Assembly (NCBI GenBank): GCA_964356335.1
Contig: CAYHHI010000012.1
Span: 1 to 64,000 of the forward strand
DNA from: CAYHHI01 sp964356335
GTDB taxonomy: Bacteria > Arandabacterota > Arandabacteria > Arandabacterales > Arandabacteraceae
Direction of reading: 5' to 3'
Length of the DNA stretch: 64,000 nt
Under the pieces are notes generated by a model. The model saw only the letters and a program-made list of their open reading frames with translations. It was not told the DNA's origin and did no database searches. The position numbers and the translations under genes were made by a program. Shown here one piece after another: positions 40,959 to 49,957 of this stretch (positions are counted from its first letter, which is position 1; each line of letters begins with the position of its first letter).

Positions 40959-42278
40959 CTACTTGCTCTTCCTCACGCGTATCCTCAAGGGGCTGCCCTC
41001 GAAGCCATGAATGGTTCTTATCACCTTTTCAACGTGCCGCTTATAGGTCTCGGTGAAAAGCGACGGATCATTGACGAAGAGGCTGAATGCCGGCGGCCTG
41101 CTTCCCGTCTGGGCAGCATAGTAAATCCTCGGGAAGCCTACGCCCTTGCCGGATGCCGGCTTTCTCTCAAATGCCGATAGAATCGCCCGGTTCAGAATCC
41201 CCGTGGGAATCCTCACATCCAGTTCAGTATGCACGTGCAGGCACATCTCAAGAAGTGCTTTGAGGCCTTCTCCCGTCAGGCACGAGATGAATAAGACGGG
41301 AAGATAGGAAGCGCTCCGCAGCCTGGCCCGGGTGTGACTGAGAAAGGCCTTTTTGTCCTTGGGGTCTCTGAGGTCCCACTTGTTCCAGGCGAGCACCATG
41401 CCTTTGCCTGCCTTCTCGACATAGGATGCGATCACCAGGTCCTGCTTGGCGACTTTAGACTCGGGATCGAGCATGAGAACAACGACGTCAGCGCGCTCAA
41501 TGGCACTTATGGACCTCAGGTTGGCGTGTTTTTCGAGGTCCGTGTCAGTCTTGGATTTTCTCCGGAGGCCCGCCGTGTCAACGAGTCTCACGAGACCATG
41601 CCTTGTCTCGAGGAAAGTGTCTATGGAATCCCTCGTCGTTCCGGGCTTGTCATGAACGATCACGGCCTCGCTGCCCGTGAGCTTGTTTACAAGCGAAGAC
41701 TTGCCGACATTGGGTTTTCCGACCACTGCGATCGCGGCCACCTGTTCTTCTTGCGTCTCGACACCGGGGATTCTGTTGGATATCGCATCGAGAAGCTCGC
41801 CTGTATTTATGCCATGCTCGGCAGAAACCTTCACAAACTCGCCGAGGCCAAGTTCATAGAATTCGGATGCCTGGGCCTCCGCTTTCTTGCTGTCAATCTT
41901 GTTGACGACAAGCAGAAACTGCCCTGCCCGTCTCCGCACCAGGCCTGCAATCTCCTGGTCAAGTGGGGTGATGCCGGTAGTGCCATCCACAACAAGCACC
42001 ACGAGATTCGCCTCATCAACGGCAGCCTCGACCTGTTTTCGTACGAGGGTCTCGAGTCTATCCTTTGAGCTGGGAATGAGGCCGCCGGTGTCGACCACGA
42101 AGAAACGCTTGCCTGCCCAATGGGTCTCCTTGTAGTTCCTGTCTCTTGTCACGCCGGGTTCGTCATCAACGATTGCGAGCCTTCCACGGACCACTCGATT
42201 AAACAGGGTTGACTTGCCTACGTTAGGCCGCCCCACAATGGCGACAACCGGGAGGTCACGGTACCTGCGGGGAGGCAT
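40959..42278 (-). CDS. der: GTPase Der (EngA)
   Basis: 439 residues. Ribosome assembly GTPase with two G domains: VAIVGRPNVGKSTLFNRVV and VAVVGKPNVGKSSLVNKLTG. Each has a DTAG/DTGG switch (VVDTGGLIPSS, LVDTAGLRRKSK), and the C-terminal KH-like domain ends PLRIRVRKSK. One base separates it from plsY downstream. Confidence 0.98.
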   Translation of the reverse strand: MPPRRYRDLPVVAIVGRPNVGKSTLFNRVVRGRLAIVDDEPGVTRDRNYKETHWAGKRFFVVDTGGLIPSSKDRLETLVRKQVEAAVDEANLVVLVVDGTTGITPLDQEIAGLVRRRAGQFLLVVNKIDSKKAEAQASEFYELGLGEFVKVSAEHGINTGELLDAISNRIPGVETQEEQVAAIAVVGKPNVGKSSLVNKLTGSEAVIVHDKPGTTRDSIDTFLETRHGLVRLVDTAGLRRKSKTDTDLEKHANLRSISAIERADVVVLMLDPESKVAKQDLVIASYVEKAGKGMVLAWNKWDLRDPKDKKAFLSHTRARLRSASYLPVLFISCLTGEGLKALLEMCLHVHTELDVRIPTGILNRAILSAFERKPASGKGVGFPRIYYAAQTGSRPPAFSLFVNDPSLFTETYKRHVEKVIRTIHGFEGSPLRIRVRKSK

Positions 42279-42279
42279 A

Positions 42280-43668
42280 TCAACTCCTTCCCAGCAACGA
42301 GTCGAGTTGCTTCAGAGTTTGCTTGAGGCTCGAGTGAGCCACGACAACGGGCGTCGCCAGCCCCGATCCTATCAGGGATACGTGGATGTCATCCAGGGTC
42401 ACGTTGTCAGCATTGACCACATCAGGCGGGAGGACTATGGCGTCGCATCTTGGCATCCTTCTCAAGGCGTCAATCATGGCTTTTCCCGGAAGGAGACCGC
42501 TCACTGTGACGGTTGGACCGAGAAGGGTGTTCTCCACTGCGACGACCTCGACCCTGAGGCCACGCCTTGTGAATCTCGCACCTACTTCCTCGATATAGGG
42601 TCTTGCGAGGTATCCTGTCACAAACCTCACATGCTTTCCGCGGAGGGAGGATGGTACCCTCACGGTCTTAGCCTCATCAACCAGCTGGCGCACGAGGCCC
42701 ACACCATTTTCTATTTGCGGGAAATCATCGTAGTAGGAAGCGGGTGGTATCTCCAAGTCGGCAAGGGTAAACATCTCATCGGAGGCACAGACCACGCCCC
42801 TGCCGATCTTCTTCCGCATTGCGGCGTTAAGCTTCGCGACATGTTCAACAATGGCGACCGCCAGATCACGATCAACTGGCCTGAGCTCAGGCAGACGTTG
42901 CCGGTGACGTGTCAGACCAACCGGCACAACACTGATCGAAAGAATCATACGATGGAGTCTCGAGAGATCGCCGAGAGTTCGCCGGAGGTTTTCGCCGTCG
43001 TTAAAACCAGGCACAACAACGATCTGGGTATGGAACCTTATCCCTTGTCTGCCCAGACGCGCCAGGGCATTGAGCACCGGCACCTTGGGCCTGCGGCCCA
43101 GAAGCCTTCCGCGGACACCTTCATCGGTTGTATGGACTGATACATACAGAGGCGAGAGATGCATCTCGACGATCCGCCGCTCGTCCGCCGGCCGGAGATT
43201 GGTGAGCGTAAGATAGTTCCCATGAAGAAATGAGAGCCGGTAATCCTCATCCTTGAAGTAAAGCTCGGGCCTCAAGTCCGGCGGAAGCTGATCGACAAAG
43301 CAGAAGATGCACCTGTTGTCACACGGTTTCAATCCCTCCAGCCCGGTCTCTGCGCCTGTGTCCTCGGCTATGCCGCGATGGAGCGCGATCTCGTGGCAGG
43401 CGTCGCCCCGTAGCACCATGACCGTGTGCTTCGGACCAAACGCGGCCATGTAGAAATCAAGGAAGTCATTTATGGGTGTGCCGTCGATCTCGGTGATGGT
43501 GTCACCGGGCAGCAACCCCGCCCTTTGGGCGGGCGACTTCGGTCGGACCGCGGCTACTCTGACCCCTTTGGGTGTCCCCCCGTGCCGACCCCTCGCGTCC
43601 GCATCGGCACCCTGGGTCCCGGAGGCTTTCAATCGAGCACGCTCTCGTCCAGGTGCCAGGATAGCCAC
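42280..43668 (-). CDS. DUF512 PDZ/radical-SAM-like protein
   Basis: 462 residues. The GTG start at 43668 has RBS GGGAGGAGG; the frame upstream runs through tRNA-Gly and is not coding. An N-terminal PDZ-like part (KGVRVAAVRPKSPAQRAGLL, GDTITEIDGTPIND) precedes LKPCDNRCIFCFVDQLPPDL, a Cx3Cx2C motif as in radical SAM enzymes, and the DUF512 region (SLRGKHVRFVTGYLA, CDAIVLPPDVVN). Biochemical function is not known. It is usually found beside der, as here. Confidence 0.92.
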   Translation of the reverse strand: MAILAPGRERARLKASGTQGADADARGRHGGTPKGVRVAAVRPKSPAQRAGLLPGDTITEIDGTPINDFLDFYMAAFGPKHTVMVLRGDACHEIALHRGIAEDTGAETGLEGLKPCDNRCIFCFVDQLPPDLRPELYFKDEDYRLSFLHGNYLTLTNLRPADERRIVEMHLSPLYVSVHTTDEGVRGRLLGRRPKVPVLNALARLGRQGIRFHTQIVVVPGFNDGENLRRTLGDLSRLHRMILSISVVPVGLTRHRQRLPELRPVDRDLAVAIVEHVAKLNAAMRKKIGRGVVCASDEMFTLADLEIPPASYYDDFPQIENGVGLVRQLVDEAKTVRVPSSLRGKHVRFVTGYLARPYIEEVGARFTRRGLRVEVVAVENTLLGPTVTVSGLLPGKAMIDALRRMPRCDAIVLPPDVVNADNVTLDDIHVSLIGSGLATPVVVAHSSLKQTLKQLDSLLGRS

Positions 43669-43688
43669 AAAGCCTCCTCCCGAAGGAG

Positions 43689-43764
43689 TGGAGCGGGCAA
43701 CGGGATTCGAACCCGCGACCCTCAGCTTGGGAAGCTGATGCTCTACCAACTGAGCTATGCCCGC
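43689..43764 (-). tRNA. tRNA-Gly (anticodon CCC)
   Basis: Acceptor GCGGGCA/TGCCCGC, anticodon stem TCAGC/GCTGA with loop TTCCCAA, T arm GGTTCGAATCC, encoded CCA (43691-43689). It reads GGG. Confidence 0.95.
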
Positions 43765-43844
43765 ATCCAGAATTGCTAACTTGTGGAAGCGTAACAGGCT
43801 GCGACTATCACGTCAAGCAGAATCTAACGCCGGACGGACTTGTG

Positions 43845-46802
43845 TCAGAGGGGTATCTCGGTCAGCCGGCGGATCGACCGTACTTTAAGTGTGGCCACGC
43901 CGAACCTGCGTTGAATGATCCCGCTGGAGACATAGGCGTGGCCGATCTCGAGTCTTTCCATGGTGATGCCGTCGGGGACTATGCCTTCGTGGATGCCGTC
44001 GGGATTGTCAAGACTCACAAACCACAGGCCCGGGCCCTTGTCCTTGTAATGTCTTATGGCCGCCAGGAGACCTCGGATGCTTGTGGCAGGTGACGCGCTC
44101 GGCGTTCGCACATCCTCATCACACCCATCTCTCTCAAAGAACTCCAGGGGGTGCACCAGCGGAGAAAAGCCGAGCGAGGCATATTCCATCCTGCGTTTCT
44201 GAATCGCAGTGAATTCTCGGGCGGGCAGACCCGTGTCGCAATCGGCGAAACCCAGATCCAGTGCGGCGCTTGTCGGGACCCTTCCCCTCATCGCAAGGTA
44301 TTCGGTGAGAAGCCTGCATCTGTCGGTTTGAAGCTCATCGAATGCGCCGCTTCCGACGAGAGCGAGGGTTTCCTCCTTGTCACTCGGCACTCTGGCCAGG
44401 AAGTCGGACAGCGAGTGAAAAGGTGCCTTACGGCGTTCCCTGATCACCAGGTCGATCGTGGCCTGCGACAGATGCTTTATGGATGCGAGACCGGTTCTTA
44501 TCAGGGCTTCTTCGATTGCGAAGTCAACCCCGGAGCGATTGACAGACGGCGGCAGCACCCGGATCCCTACTCTGGTTGCCTCATTGACGTGAACCCAAAG
44601 TGGATACATGCCAGAATGGTTCCTCAGGGTCGCAGCATAGAACTCAAGGGGAAAGTTTGCCTTGAGGTAGGCAGCTGCGTAAGCAAGTGTGCCGAAGGAC
44701 GCAGCATGCGCCTTGGAGAAGGTGTAGCGCGCGAATCTCTTGATATGCTTCCAGGCCTCAAGCGCATCATCATGGGTTGTGCCTGAAGTCTGGGCGAGGA
44801 AGAGGAACTTGGCCTCGACGGTGGCGTCGTCGGCGCCGCCATCTTTGAGAGAACGCCTGAAGATGTCCGCCTCAGCCAGGCCAACCCCTGTGTGCCTTAC
44901 TATCAATCTCATCACGTCTTCTTCATAAACCGGCAGGCTGATGCCTCGCTTATCTTCCACGGGACGCCGTCGGGCTCCGATGCGCCTCTTTATGAACTCC
45001 TGCTTCATCCCTCCTGCCGACGGGCCAGGCCGCACAAGCGCAAGAGCAAGGGTGGCGTCGGCCCTTGTGGTGGCCTTCATCATGCCCAGCAGGTTGCGCA
45101 TCGCGGGGGATTCGAGTTGAAAGCAGCTCAGGGTCTTCCCCTCTCGGAGAAGGTGGGCCGTCCGGATGTCATCGGGCTTGATATCCAAGACCCGGCCGCG
45201 GCTTCCTCCAATGTCTCGTGTTGCTTCCTCAATCACGGAGAGCACACGATTCCCAAGCAAATCTATCTTGACGAGGCCGATCTTCTCAATTGAGCGCATG
45301 TCGAACTGAGTGATCTGAATCCCTTTGTTTGCGATCTCGAGCGGTGTGTAGTAGGTGATGGGGCGGTCGGAGACCACGATGCCGGCGCAGTGAACACTGG
45401 AGTGATTGGGGAAGCCGATGATGGCACTTGCGAGCTCCGCTATGCCCTTGCGGTGTTCGAGGCTGAGCTCGGGTTTGATGCCGCCAAGCGCTCTTACGAT
45501 GGTACCCGGGGGATCCTTCGAGGCATGATACGGCAGGCGGTCTGCAAGCGACTGCGCCTCGTAGGGACTCAGACCAAAGGCCTTGGCGACTTCTCTGGCT
45601 GCAAGCCTCGTCTCAAAACAGGCGCGCGTTGAGATCATCGCGACATTGCCTCGACCGAAGCGCCTGTACGCATAATCAATCACCTCATCCCTCCGCTTCC
45701 AGGAGATGTCGATATCGAGATCCGGGTAGTCGGGCCTGAGCTCGTTGAGGAAACGCTCGAAGAGGAGGCCCTCGGATATGGGGTCGACCTGGGTGATGCC
45801 CAGGAGATACGCGACGATCGAGCCCGCTCCTGAGCCTCTGCCCGTCATGGGTATTCCCTTGCGTGCGGCGAACCCCACGAGGTCGGCAACAACCAGGAAA
45901 TAGTCCGCCAGGCCGAGTTTGCCGATTACTTGAAGTTCTTCCTGGAGCCTTCCCGAGGCTTCACCCGGGTGCGGTCCGTACTTCCTTGGGACCGCATCCG
46001 AGCACAGCGCCTCTAGGCCCTTCAGGGACTCCTCGAGCGAAGCCTTCACACGCGGAAAGTGAGGTTCACCGATTTCCAGTCTAAGATCGACCATGTCGGC
46101 GAGGCTGTGGGATTCTCGCAGCAAATCCGGTCGATCCGCAAACATCTGGTTGAGAGCACGGCACTTCTTGAGCGACGCATCTCGTGCGCCGAGGCGGACC
46201 TGTCCCACCGTCTTTCCTTCCCCAATTGCCATGAGCACCCGCGAGGTCTTGTAGTCAATCTCGTCGAGGCATAGCACATCCCATGATGCAAGAGCTCGCA
46301 GTGAGTGACGTTGCGCGAGTTCCAGTTTATCCCTAACCGTGGACGGGCTGTCACGGTTGGCGATGATCTCGAGCCACACTCGATCTCTCCCAAGAGAACC
46401 CCCAAGCCTGAGCGCCGAAGCGCTATCGGGTGAAAGGACTCCCAGCCCCTCGGATGCCTCCTCTATAAGAGCGACCAGCAACGCATCGCTTCGAAGATTC
46501 ACACCGGAGGCTGCTTGGCATAGATTGGCATAGCCTTGCCGGTTGAGGGCGATGAGGCCGATCTGCTTGCCCGTCAAAGGACAGGTGAGGTCTGCGCTGA
46601 TTATGGGCTTTACGCCTTCGGCAAGGCATCCTTCGTAGAATTCGATGGCCCCATAGAGATTGCCTTTGTCGAGGAGCGCGCCTGCCGTAAAGCCTTGTTC
46701 CCTGAGATAAAGGCCGATCTTGCCGGCGGCCATCGTGCCGGCGAAAAGCGTGTATCTACTTCGTAAGCGAAGGGGTACGAAGGATGTAGCCATAGGAGTC
46801 AC
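43845..46802 (-). CDS. dnaE2: Error-prone DNA polymerase III alpha subunit (DnaE2-type)
   Basis: 985 residues, shorter than replicative DnaE (about 1160). The PHP domain at 8-100 has lost its metal ligands: the usual HxHxxS reads LRLRSRYT, and the later TDHGN reads LLDKGN. The polymerase active site is intact: GRGSGAGSIVAYLLGITQVD, YPDLDIDISWKRRDEVIDY, and the third Asp in LVKIDLLGNRVLSV. A C-terminal OB-like region ends GIIQRRFGVATLKVRS. It is the last gene of the lexA operon, overlapping dinB by 47 bp. It bypasses DNA lesions during SOS. An in-frame ATG three codons later (46793) is an alternative start. Confidence 0.92.
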   Translation of the reverse strand: MTPMATSFVPLRLRSRYTLFAGTMAAGKIGLYLREQGFTAGALLDKGNLYGAIEFYEGCLAEGVKPIISADLTCPLTGKQIGLIALNRQGYANLCQAASGVNLRSDALLVALIEEASEGLGVLSPDSASALRLGGSLGRDRVWLEIIANRDSPSTVRDKLELAQRHSLRALASWDVLCLDEIDYKTSRVLMAIGEGKTVGQVRLGARDASLKKCRALNQMFADRPDLLRESHSLADMVDLRLEIGEPHFPRVKASLEESLKGLEALCSDAVPRKYGPHPGEASGRLQEELQVIGKLGLADYFLVVADLVGFAARKGIPMTGRGSGAGSIVAYLLGITQVDPISEGLLFERFLNELRPDYPDLDIDISWKRRDEVIDYAYRRFGRGNVAMISTRACFETRLAAREVAKAFGLSPYEAQSLADRLPYHASKDPPGTIVRALGGIKPELSLEHRKGIAELASAIIGFPNHSSVHCAGIVVSDRPITYYTPLEIANKGIQITQFDMRSIEKIGLVKIDLLGNRVLSVIEEATRDIGGSRGRVLDIKPDDIRTAHLLREGKTLSCFQLESPAMRNLLGMMKATTRADATLALALVRPGPSAGGMKQEFIKRRIGARRRPVEDKRGISLPVYEEDVMRLIVRHTGVGLAEADIFRRSLKDGGADDATVEAKFLFLAQTSGTTHDDALEAWKHIKRFARYTFSKAHAASFGTLAYAAAYLKANFPLEFYAATLRNHSGMYPLWVHVNEATRVGIRVLPPSVNRSGVDFAIEEALIRTGLASIKHLSQATIDLVIRERRKAPFHSLSDFLARVPSDKEETLALVGSGAFDELQTDRCRLLTEYLAMRGRVPTSAALDLGFADCDTGLPAREFTAIQKRRMEYASLGFSPLVHPLEFFERDGCDEDVRTPSASPATSIRGLLAAIRHYKDKGPGLWFVSLDNPDGIHEGIVPDGITMERLEIGHAYVSSGIIQRRFGVATLKVRSIRRLTEIPL

Positions 46803-47979
46803 GCTCGAGGCGGTTCATGAGATTCACCGATCTCCCAACGATAACCGCGGAGTGGCCGAACTTAGCCCGGATCGTGTCGAGAGAAAGATAGAGTTCCCGC
46901 AGCCTCTCCTCCGACGGGTCATCGTAAAGCATCTCCTGGCTGTGGTCTGCGAGCGCAAGCCCGGAGAGCACCACGCCGACCAGCCGCACGCGGCATCTCC
47001 GGTACATCCGCATGAAGACGTCCTTCGCGATCCCGAAGACGGTGTGATCAAGCACGCTGGTCTCGGAGTACGCTGCCGATGCCGTCTCAAAGGAGCCATC
47101 GCCGTAGCGCACCTTGACGCTGACTCTCCCCGGCATGGCCCGGAGGGCTCGCGCCGATCGGCAGGCCCGCTCGCTAAGGTAGTAAAGCGTGCTCAAGACC
47201 TCATCGAGATCAATCGTATCTCTCGTGAAACTGGTCTCCCGTGATATTGACCGCGGAAAGCCAGGCGGTACGTAGGGGTCACGTCCCCTCAGACGTTCGT
47301 AGACGAGAAAAGCGTTCCTGCCGAAGATCTTCTCGAGGTAGTGAAGGGGAAACTGCCTCAGGTGTTTCACGTGGGTCACATTGATCTGGCGGAGTATCTC
47401 TGCTGTCTTCTGCCCGATGCCCAAGACGTCGCTCACCGGCCGCTCACACATGAAATCCTCTTCCCCGCCGGCCCCCACCGCTGCGACTCCATCGGGCTTG
47501 ACATCCTTGGCGGCGAGTTTCGCGATCATCCTGTTGGCGGCGAAGCCAAGCGTAACGCCGAGTCCGACTTCGTCTCTTATTGTGGCCTTGAGATCGTTGC
47601 CGAGGCGAAGCGGGTCGCATCTGGAGGCCGGCGTCCCCGTGAGATCGCAGAAAATCTCATCGAGGTAAGTTTCCACAAAAGGTGTGAGGCGTCTGCACCG
47701 GTCAAATATGTGTTCTGCAAACGAGGCATAGACATGTTGGTGGCCCTTGAGGACGACCACTTGGGGACAGATGCGTACCGCCCCGGCTATTGGCATGCCC
47801 GTTCGGATGCCGCGGCGCCTGGCCTCGTAGGACGAACTCGCGACAACACCTGAGCCGACGATCACGGGTTTTCCTCGCAAGTTTGGAAAGCGTGCCTGCT
47901 CCACCGAAGGGAAAAAGGCATCGATGTCGAGATACATCATGAGCCTGCGGCCTGCTGTCGAGGTAGAGGGGCTGATCAT
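46756..47979 (-). CDS. dinB: Y-family DNA polymerase (DinB/Pol IV type)
   Basis: 407 residues. Palm motif YLDIDAFFPSVEQ has Asp18 and Asp20, and YLDEIFCDLTG has Asp107-Glu108, so the catalytic acids are present, unlike ImuB. The canonical SIDE reads YLDE. The little-finger region is at about 230-350. The ATG overlaps the stop of the DUF6504 gene as ATGA, and the end overlaps dnaE2. It inserts across damaged bases, probably handing over to DnaE2. Confidence 0.93.
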   Translation of the reverse strand: MISPSTSTAGRRLMMYLDIDAFFPSVEQARFPNLRGKPVIVGSGVVASSSYEARRRGIRTGMPIAGAVRICPQVVVLKGHQHVYASFAEHIFDRCRRLTPFVETYLDEIFCDLTGTPASRCDPLRLGNDLKATIRDEVGLGVTLGFAANRMIAKLAAKDVKPDGVAAVGAGGEEDFMCERPVSDVLGIGQKTAEILRQINVTHVKHLRQFPLHYLEKIFGRNAFLVYERLRGRDPYVPPGFPRSISRETSFTRDTIDLDEVLSTLYYLSERACRSARALRAMPGRVSVKVRYGDGSFETASAAYSETSVLDHTVFGIAKDVFMRMYRRCRVRLVGVVLSGLALADHSQEMLYDDPSEERLRELYLSLDTIRAKFGHSAVIVGRSVNLMNRLERDSYGYILRTPSLTK

Positions 47980-48230
47980 GACTCCACCATGACCAGATCA
48001 AGGTGCCAGACCATATCGTCACTGTTGAAGTGCATCTGGTAGACATCGCCCGAGTCCGACGTAACCGAGAAGTAATGGATCTTGGCGTTGCCTTCGCGGT
48101 CCATCCAGTAGCAGTTGACTTTCACCACTCTGTGTATCTGGCCGCGCCGCATGAAGACGAGGGGCTTAAGCGTCCCTCCCCCGAAATCCGCCCGCACTCG
48201 TATTTTCTCATCAAGGCGCTCAACGAGCAT
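47976..48230 (-). CDS. DUF6504-like small protein of the mutasome operon
   Basis: 84 residues, starting MLVERLDEKIRVRADFGG and ending WHLDLVMVES. It resembles DUF6504 proteins: a short all-beta protein with arginine and aromatic residues (VFMRRGQIHRVVKVNCYWMD, VYQMHFNSDDMVWHL) commonly encoded next to Y-family polymerases and dnaE2. It starts 9 bp after lexA and its stop overlaps the dinB start. The expected role is accessory to the translesion polymerases (inference from neighbourhood). Confidence 0.7.
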   Translation of the reverse strand: MLVERLDEKIRVRADFGGGTLKPLVFMRRGQIHRVVKVNCYWMDREGNAKIHYFSVTSDSGDVYQMHFNSDDMVWHLDLVMVES

Positions 48231-48239
48231 GAATCTGCC

Positions 48240-48842
48240 TCACTTGATTTTTCTTATAAGGCCGACCACTTTACCACCGATACGCAGGTTCTGGTGTTTG
48301 GGATCTATCCTTATGGACTTGTATGAAGCATTCCTTGGCTCGAGGTCTATTGCCTTGCCCCTCTTCCGCATGACCTTGACCGTTGCTTCATCATCACCCG
48401 GGTAAGCCACAACCATGTCACCGTCTTCAGCATCCTCCTGCTGTCTCACGACGACATAGTCGCCATCAAACATGCCGGCGTCCCGCATGCTGTCCCCATT
48501 GACTCGCACGGCGAAGTAGACGGCATTATCATGAAAGAGCGTGCTTACATCGAGCCAGCCTTCTCTGTTCTCGACCGCCATTATGGGTAAGCCGGCGGCA
48601 ACCCTTCCGACTATGGGCACACCGCGGATCGGCCTCGCCTCGGGAGAAAGCATGAGCCTCTTCCCTACTCGGCGGAGGAAGCCCTTCTTCGTGAGGGCAT
48701 CGAGGTGCTGGCTCACGGTCGCCGATGAGGTCAGGCGGAATCTTCTGCCGATCTCTCTATATGATGGGAATCTGTCGCGGTCCCTTATGGATGCGATTAT
48801 GTAGTCAAATATCTCGCGCTGGCGCGGCGTAAGTGGTCTCAT
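48240..48842 (-). CDS. lexA: LexA repressor
   Basis: 200 residues from MRPLTPRQREIFDYI, with RBS GAGGGTGAG. SOS regulator: winged helix 1-65 (YREIGRRFRLTSSATVSQHL), then the autocleavage site Ala83-Gly84 (RVAAGLP), and the catalytic dyad Ser118 (VNGDSMRDAGM) and Lys156 (ATVKVMRKR). RecA-stimulated self-cleavage derepresses the operon. A LexA operator fills its own promoter, so it is autoregulated together with the three genes downstream. Confidence 0.97.
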   Translation of the reverse strand: MRPLTPRQREIFDYIIASIRDRDRFPSYREIGRRFRLTSSATVSQHLDALTKKGFLRRVGKRLMLSPEARPIRGVPIVGRVAAGLPIMAVENREGWLDVSTLFHDNAVYFAVRVNGDSMRDAGMFDGDYVVVRQQEDAEDGDMVVAYPGDDEATVKVMRKRGKAIDLEPRNASYKSIRIDPKHQNLRIGGKVVGLIRKIK

Positions 48843-48858
48843 TTTCTCACCCTCTATC

Positions 48859-48887
48859 AAAATACCAAACAATTGTTCGGTAGTCAA
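48859..48887 (-). promoter_or_regulatory. SOS promoter with LexA operator in the spacer
   Basis: On the minus strand: -35 TTGACT (48887-48882), 17-bp spacer, -10 TATTTT (48864-48859). The dyad ACCGAACAATTGTTTGGT (48881-48864) spans the spacer; its core CGAAC-AATT-GTTTG fits the Gram-positive-style SOS box CGAACNNNNGTTCG with one half-site change. Bound LexA would cover both hexamers. Confidence 0.85.
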
Positions 48888-48966
48888 GCTATTTTTGGTG
48901 GTGGGATGAGACAATATGGTTTCTTGATCAGACCGGGGCTAGAATCACTCCGGTCTCAGATCCTGG

Positions 48967-49680
48967 TCAGAAGCCTGCGGCTATCGCGAAAGCGCTTACT
49001 ATCCAGGCGCAGCCTATGATTGCCGCTGAGGTTGTGTAGTAAAGCACCGGCCTTCTCATACGCAGGCCGTAGACGCTCTCCTTGACACCCAGGCCTATGC
49101 GGTATCCCACCGGGAAGAACACGCCGCCAAGAGCAGCCCAGATCAAGCCCTCGGCACCCATAAAGGATACTAGACCGCCCGGACGATTGAATGAAAGCAA
49201 ATACCGGCAGGGTGCCATGTGCATGCCGATGAAGTAGAAACCTGCCGATCCCAGAAGGCCTGCTGAGAAACCCGTGGCCACTCTGGGCAGAGCACCCTTG
49301 TCCAGTCTCGGGCCAGCCGCGGTAGCTATGCCTGCCAGAGCACCCCCAGCAAGCATGACGGCCAGGCACGAATTCGCCTTGCACATAAAGGGCAAATGCA
49401 GGATCGGAACCGCAAGCTGCTTGAGCGCAACCGCTATAACGGCGATACCCAGGACAAACAGCGGCCTCCTGAAGATGGCGATACATACCGCCATCAGGCC
49501 TATGCCCAGGCCGGTCAGGAGATCGCCCTTGTATGGGATTGAAGCTGATTTCATTGCTCCGCCCAGGACGACCTCGAGAAAGCCCCACACCGAGCCCAAG
49601 ACGAGTATTGTTATCAGAACATCCCTTTTCGCTGCGGATTCTATTCTCGGCTTCTCCATTTCTGACTCCTCCCCGCTCAT
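48967..49680 (-). CDS. Integral membrane protein, unknown
   Basis: 237 residues. Six or seven hydrophobic helices (VLITILVLGSVWGFLEVVLG, LLTGLGIGLMAVCIAIF, LFVLGIAVIAVALKQLAVP, LAGIATAAG, GLIWAALGGVFFPVGYRIGL, AAIIGCAWIVSAFAI). A conserved-looking VWGFLEVVLGG start resembles substrate-binding S components of ECF transporters or small-molecule carriers, but this is uncertain. An overlapping frame (48956-49684) is a shadow. Confidence 0.7.
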   Translation of the reverse strand: MSGEESEMEKPRIESAAKRDVLITILVLGSVWGFLEVVLGGAMKSASIPYKGDLLTGLGIGLMAVCIAIFRRPLFVLGIAVIAVALKQLAVPILHLPFMCKANSCLAVMLAGGALAGIATAAGPRLDKGALPRVATGFSAGLLGSAGFYFIGMHMAPCRYLLSFNRPGGLVSFMGAEGLIWAALGGVFFPVGYRIGLGVKESVYGLRMRRPVLYYTTSAAIIGCAWIVSAFAIAAGF

Positions 49681-49900
49681 TCAAGCAGCCAATGACACAT
49701 TATAGGTGGGTATGGAAGTTCTGGCAAGCAATACCTAAGAGGCGGCGGGCGGCGGTCAGAAAACCCGCCATAGATGCCAACTTGCCGCAACTCTCGGCAA
49801 CCTGAAGCTCCATCTTTGCCACCCGCCTACTGCACCCCATGCTTCTTACCTCTATCCAATTCCGCACACTAATCGTTACACCATACCGGCGATCGTTACC

Positions 49901-49929
49901 TTGACAAGGGGCCCATTCCGTGATAAGCT
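49901..49929 (+). promoter_or_regulatory. Candidate promoter for the short sorting-domain protein
   Basis: Perfect TTGACA at 49901-49906, 17-bp spacer, TAAGCT at 49924-49929 (weak -10). The predicted leader is about 120 nt. Confidence 0.4.
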
Positions 49930-49939
49930 TATAACATAG

Positions 49940-49957
49940 AGAGCCCTAAAGGGCTCT
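49940..49957 (+). other. Leader hairpin
   Basis: AGAGCCC, loop TAAA, GGGCTCT: a perfect 7-bp stem within a few bases of the predicted transcription start. No T-run follows, so mRNA stabilisation is more likely than attenuation. Confidence 0.4.

Noticed and set aside
43669..43749. Upstream extension of the DUF512 gene into tRNA-Gly
   Set aside because: The sequence belongs to the tRNA, and a GTG with a strong RBS lies just downstream.
48956..49684. Alternative 242-codon minus frame
   Set aside because: It overlaps the membrane-protein gene in another frame; its composition (Gly, Arg, Pro) is that of a shadow frame.
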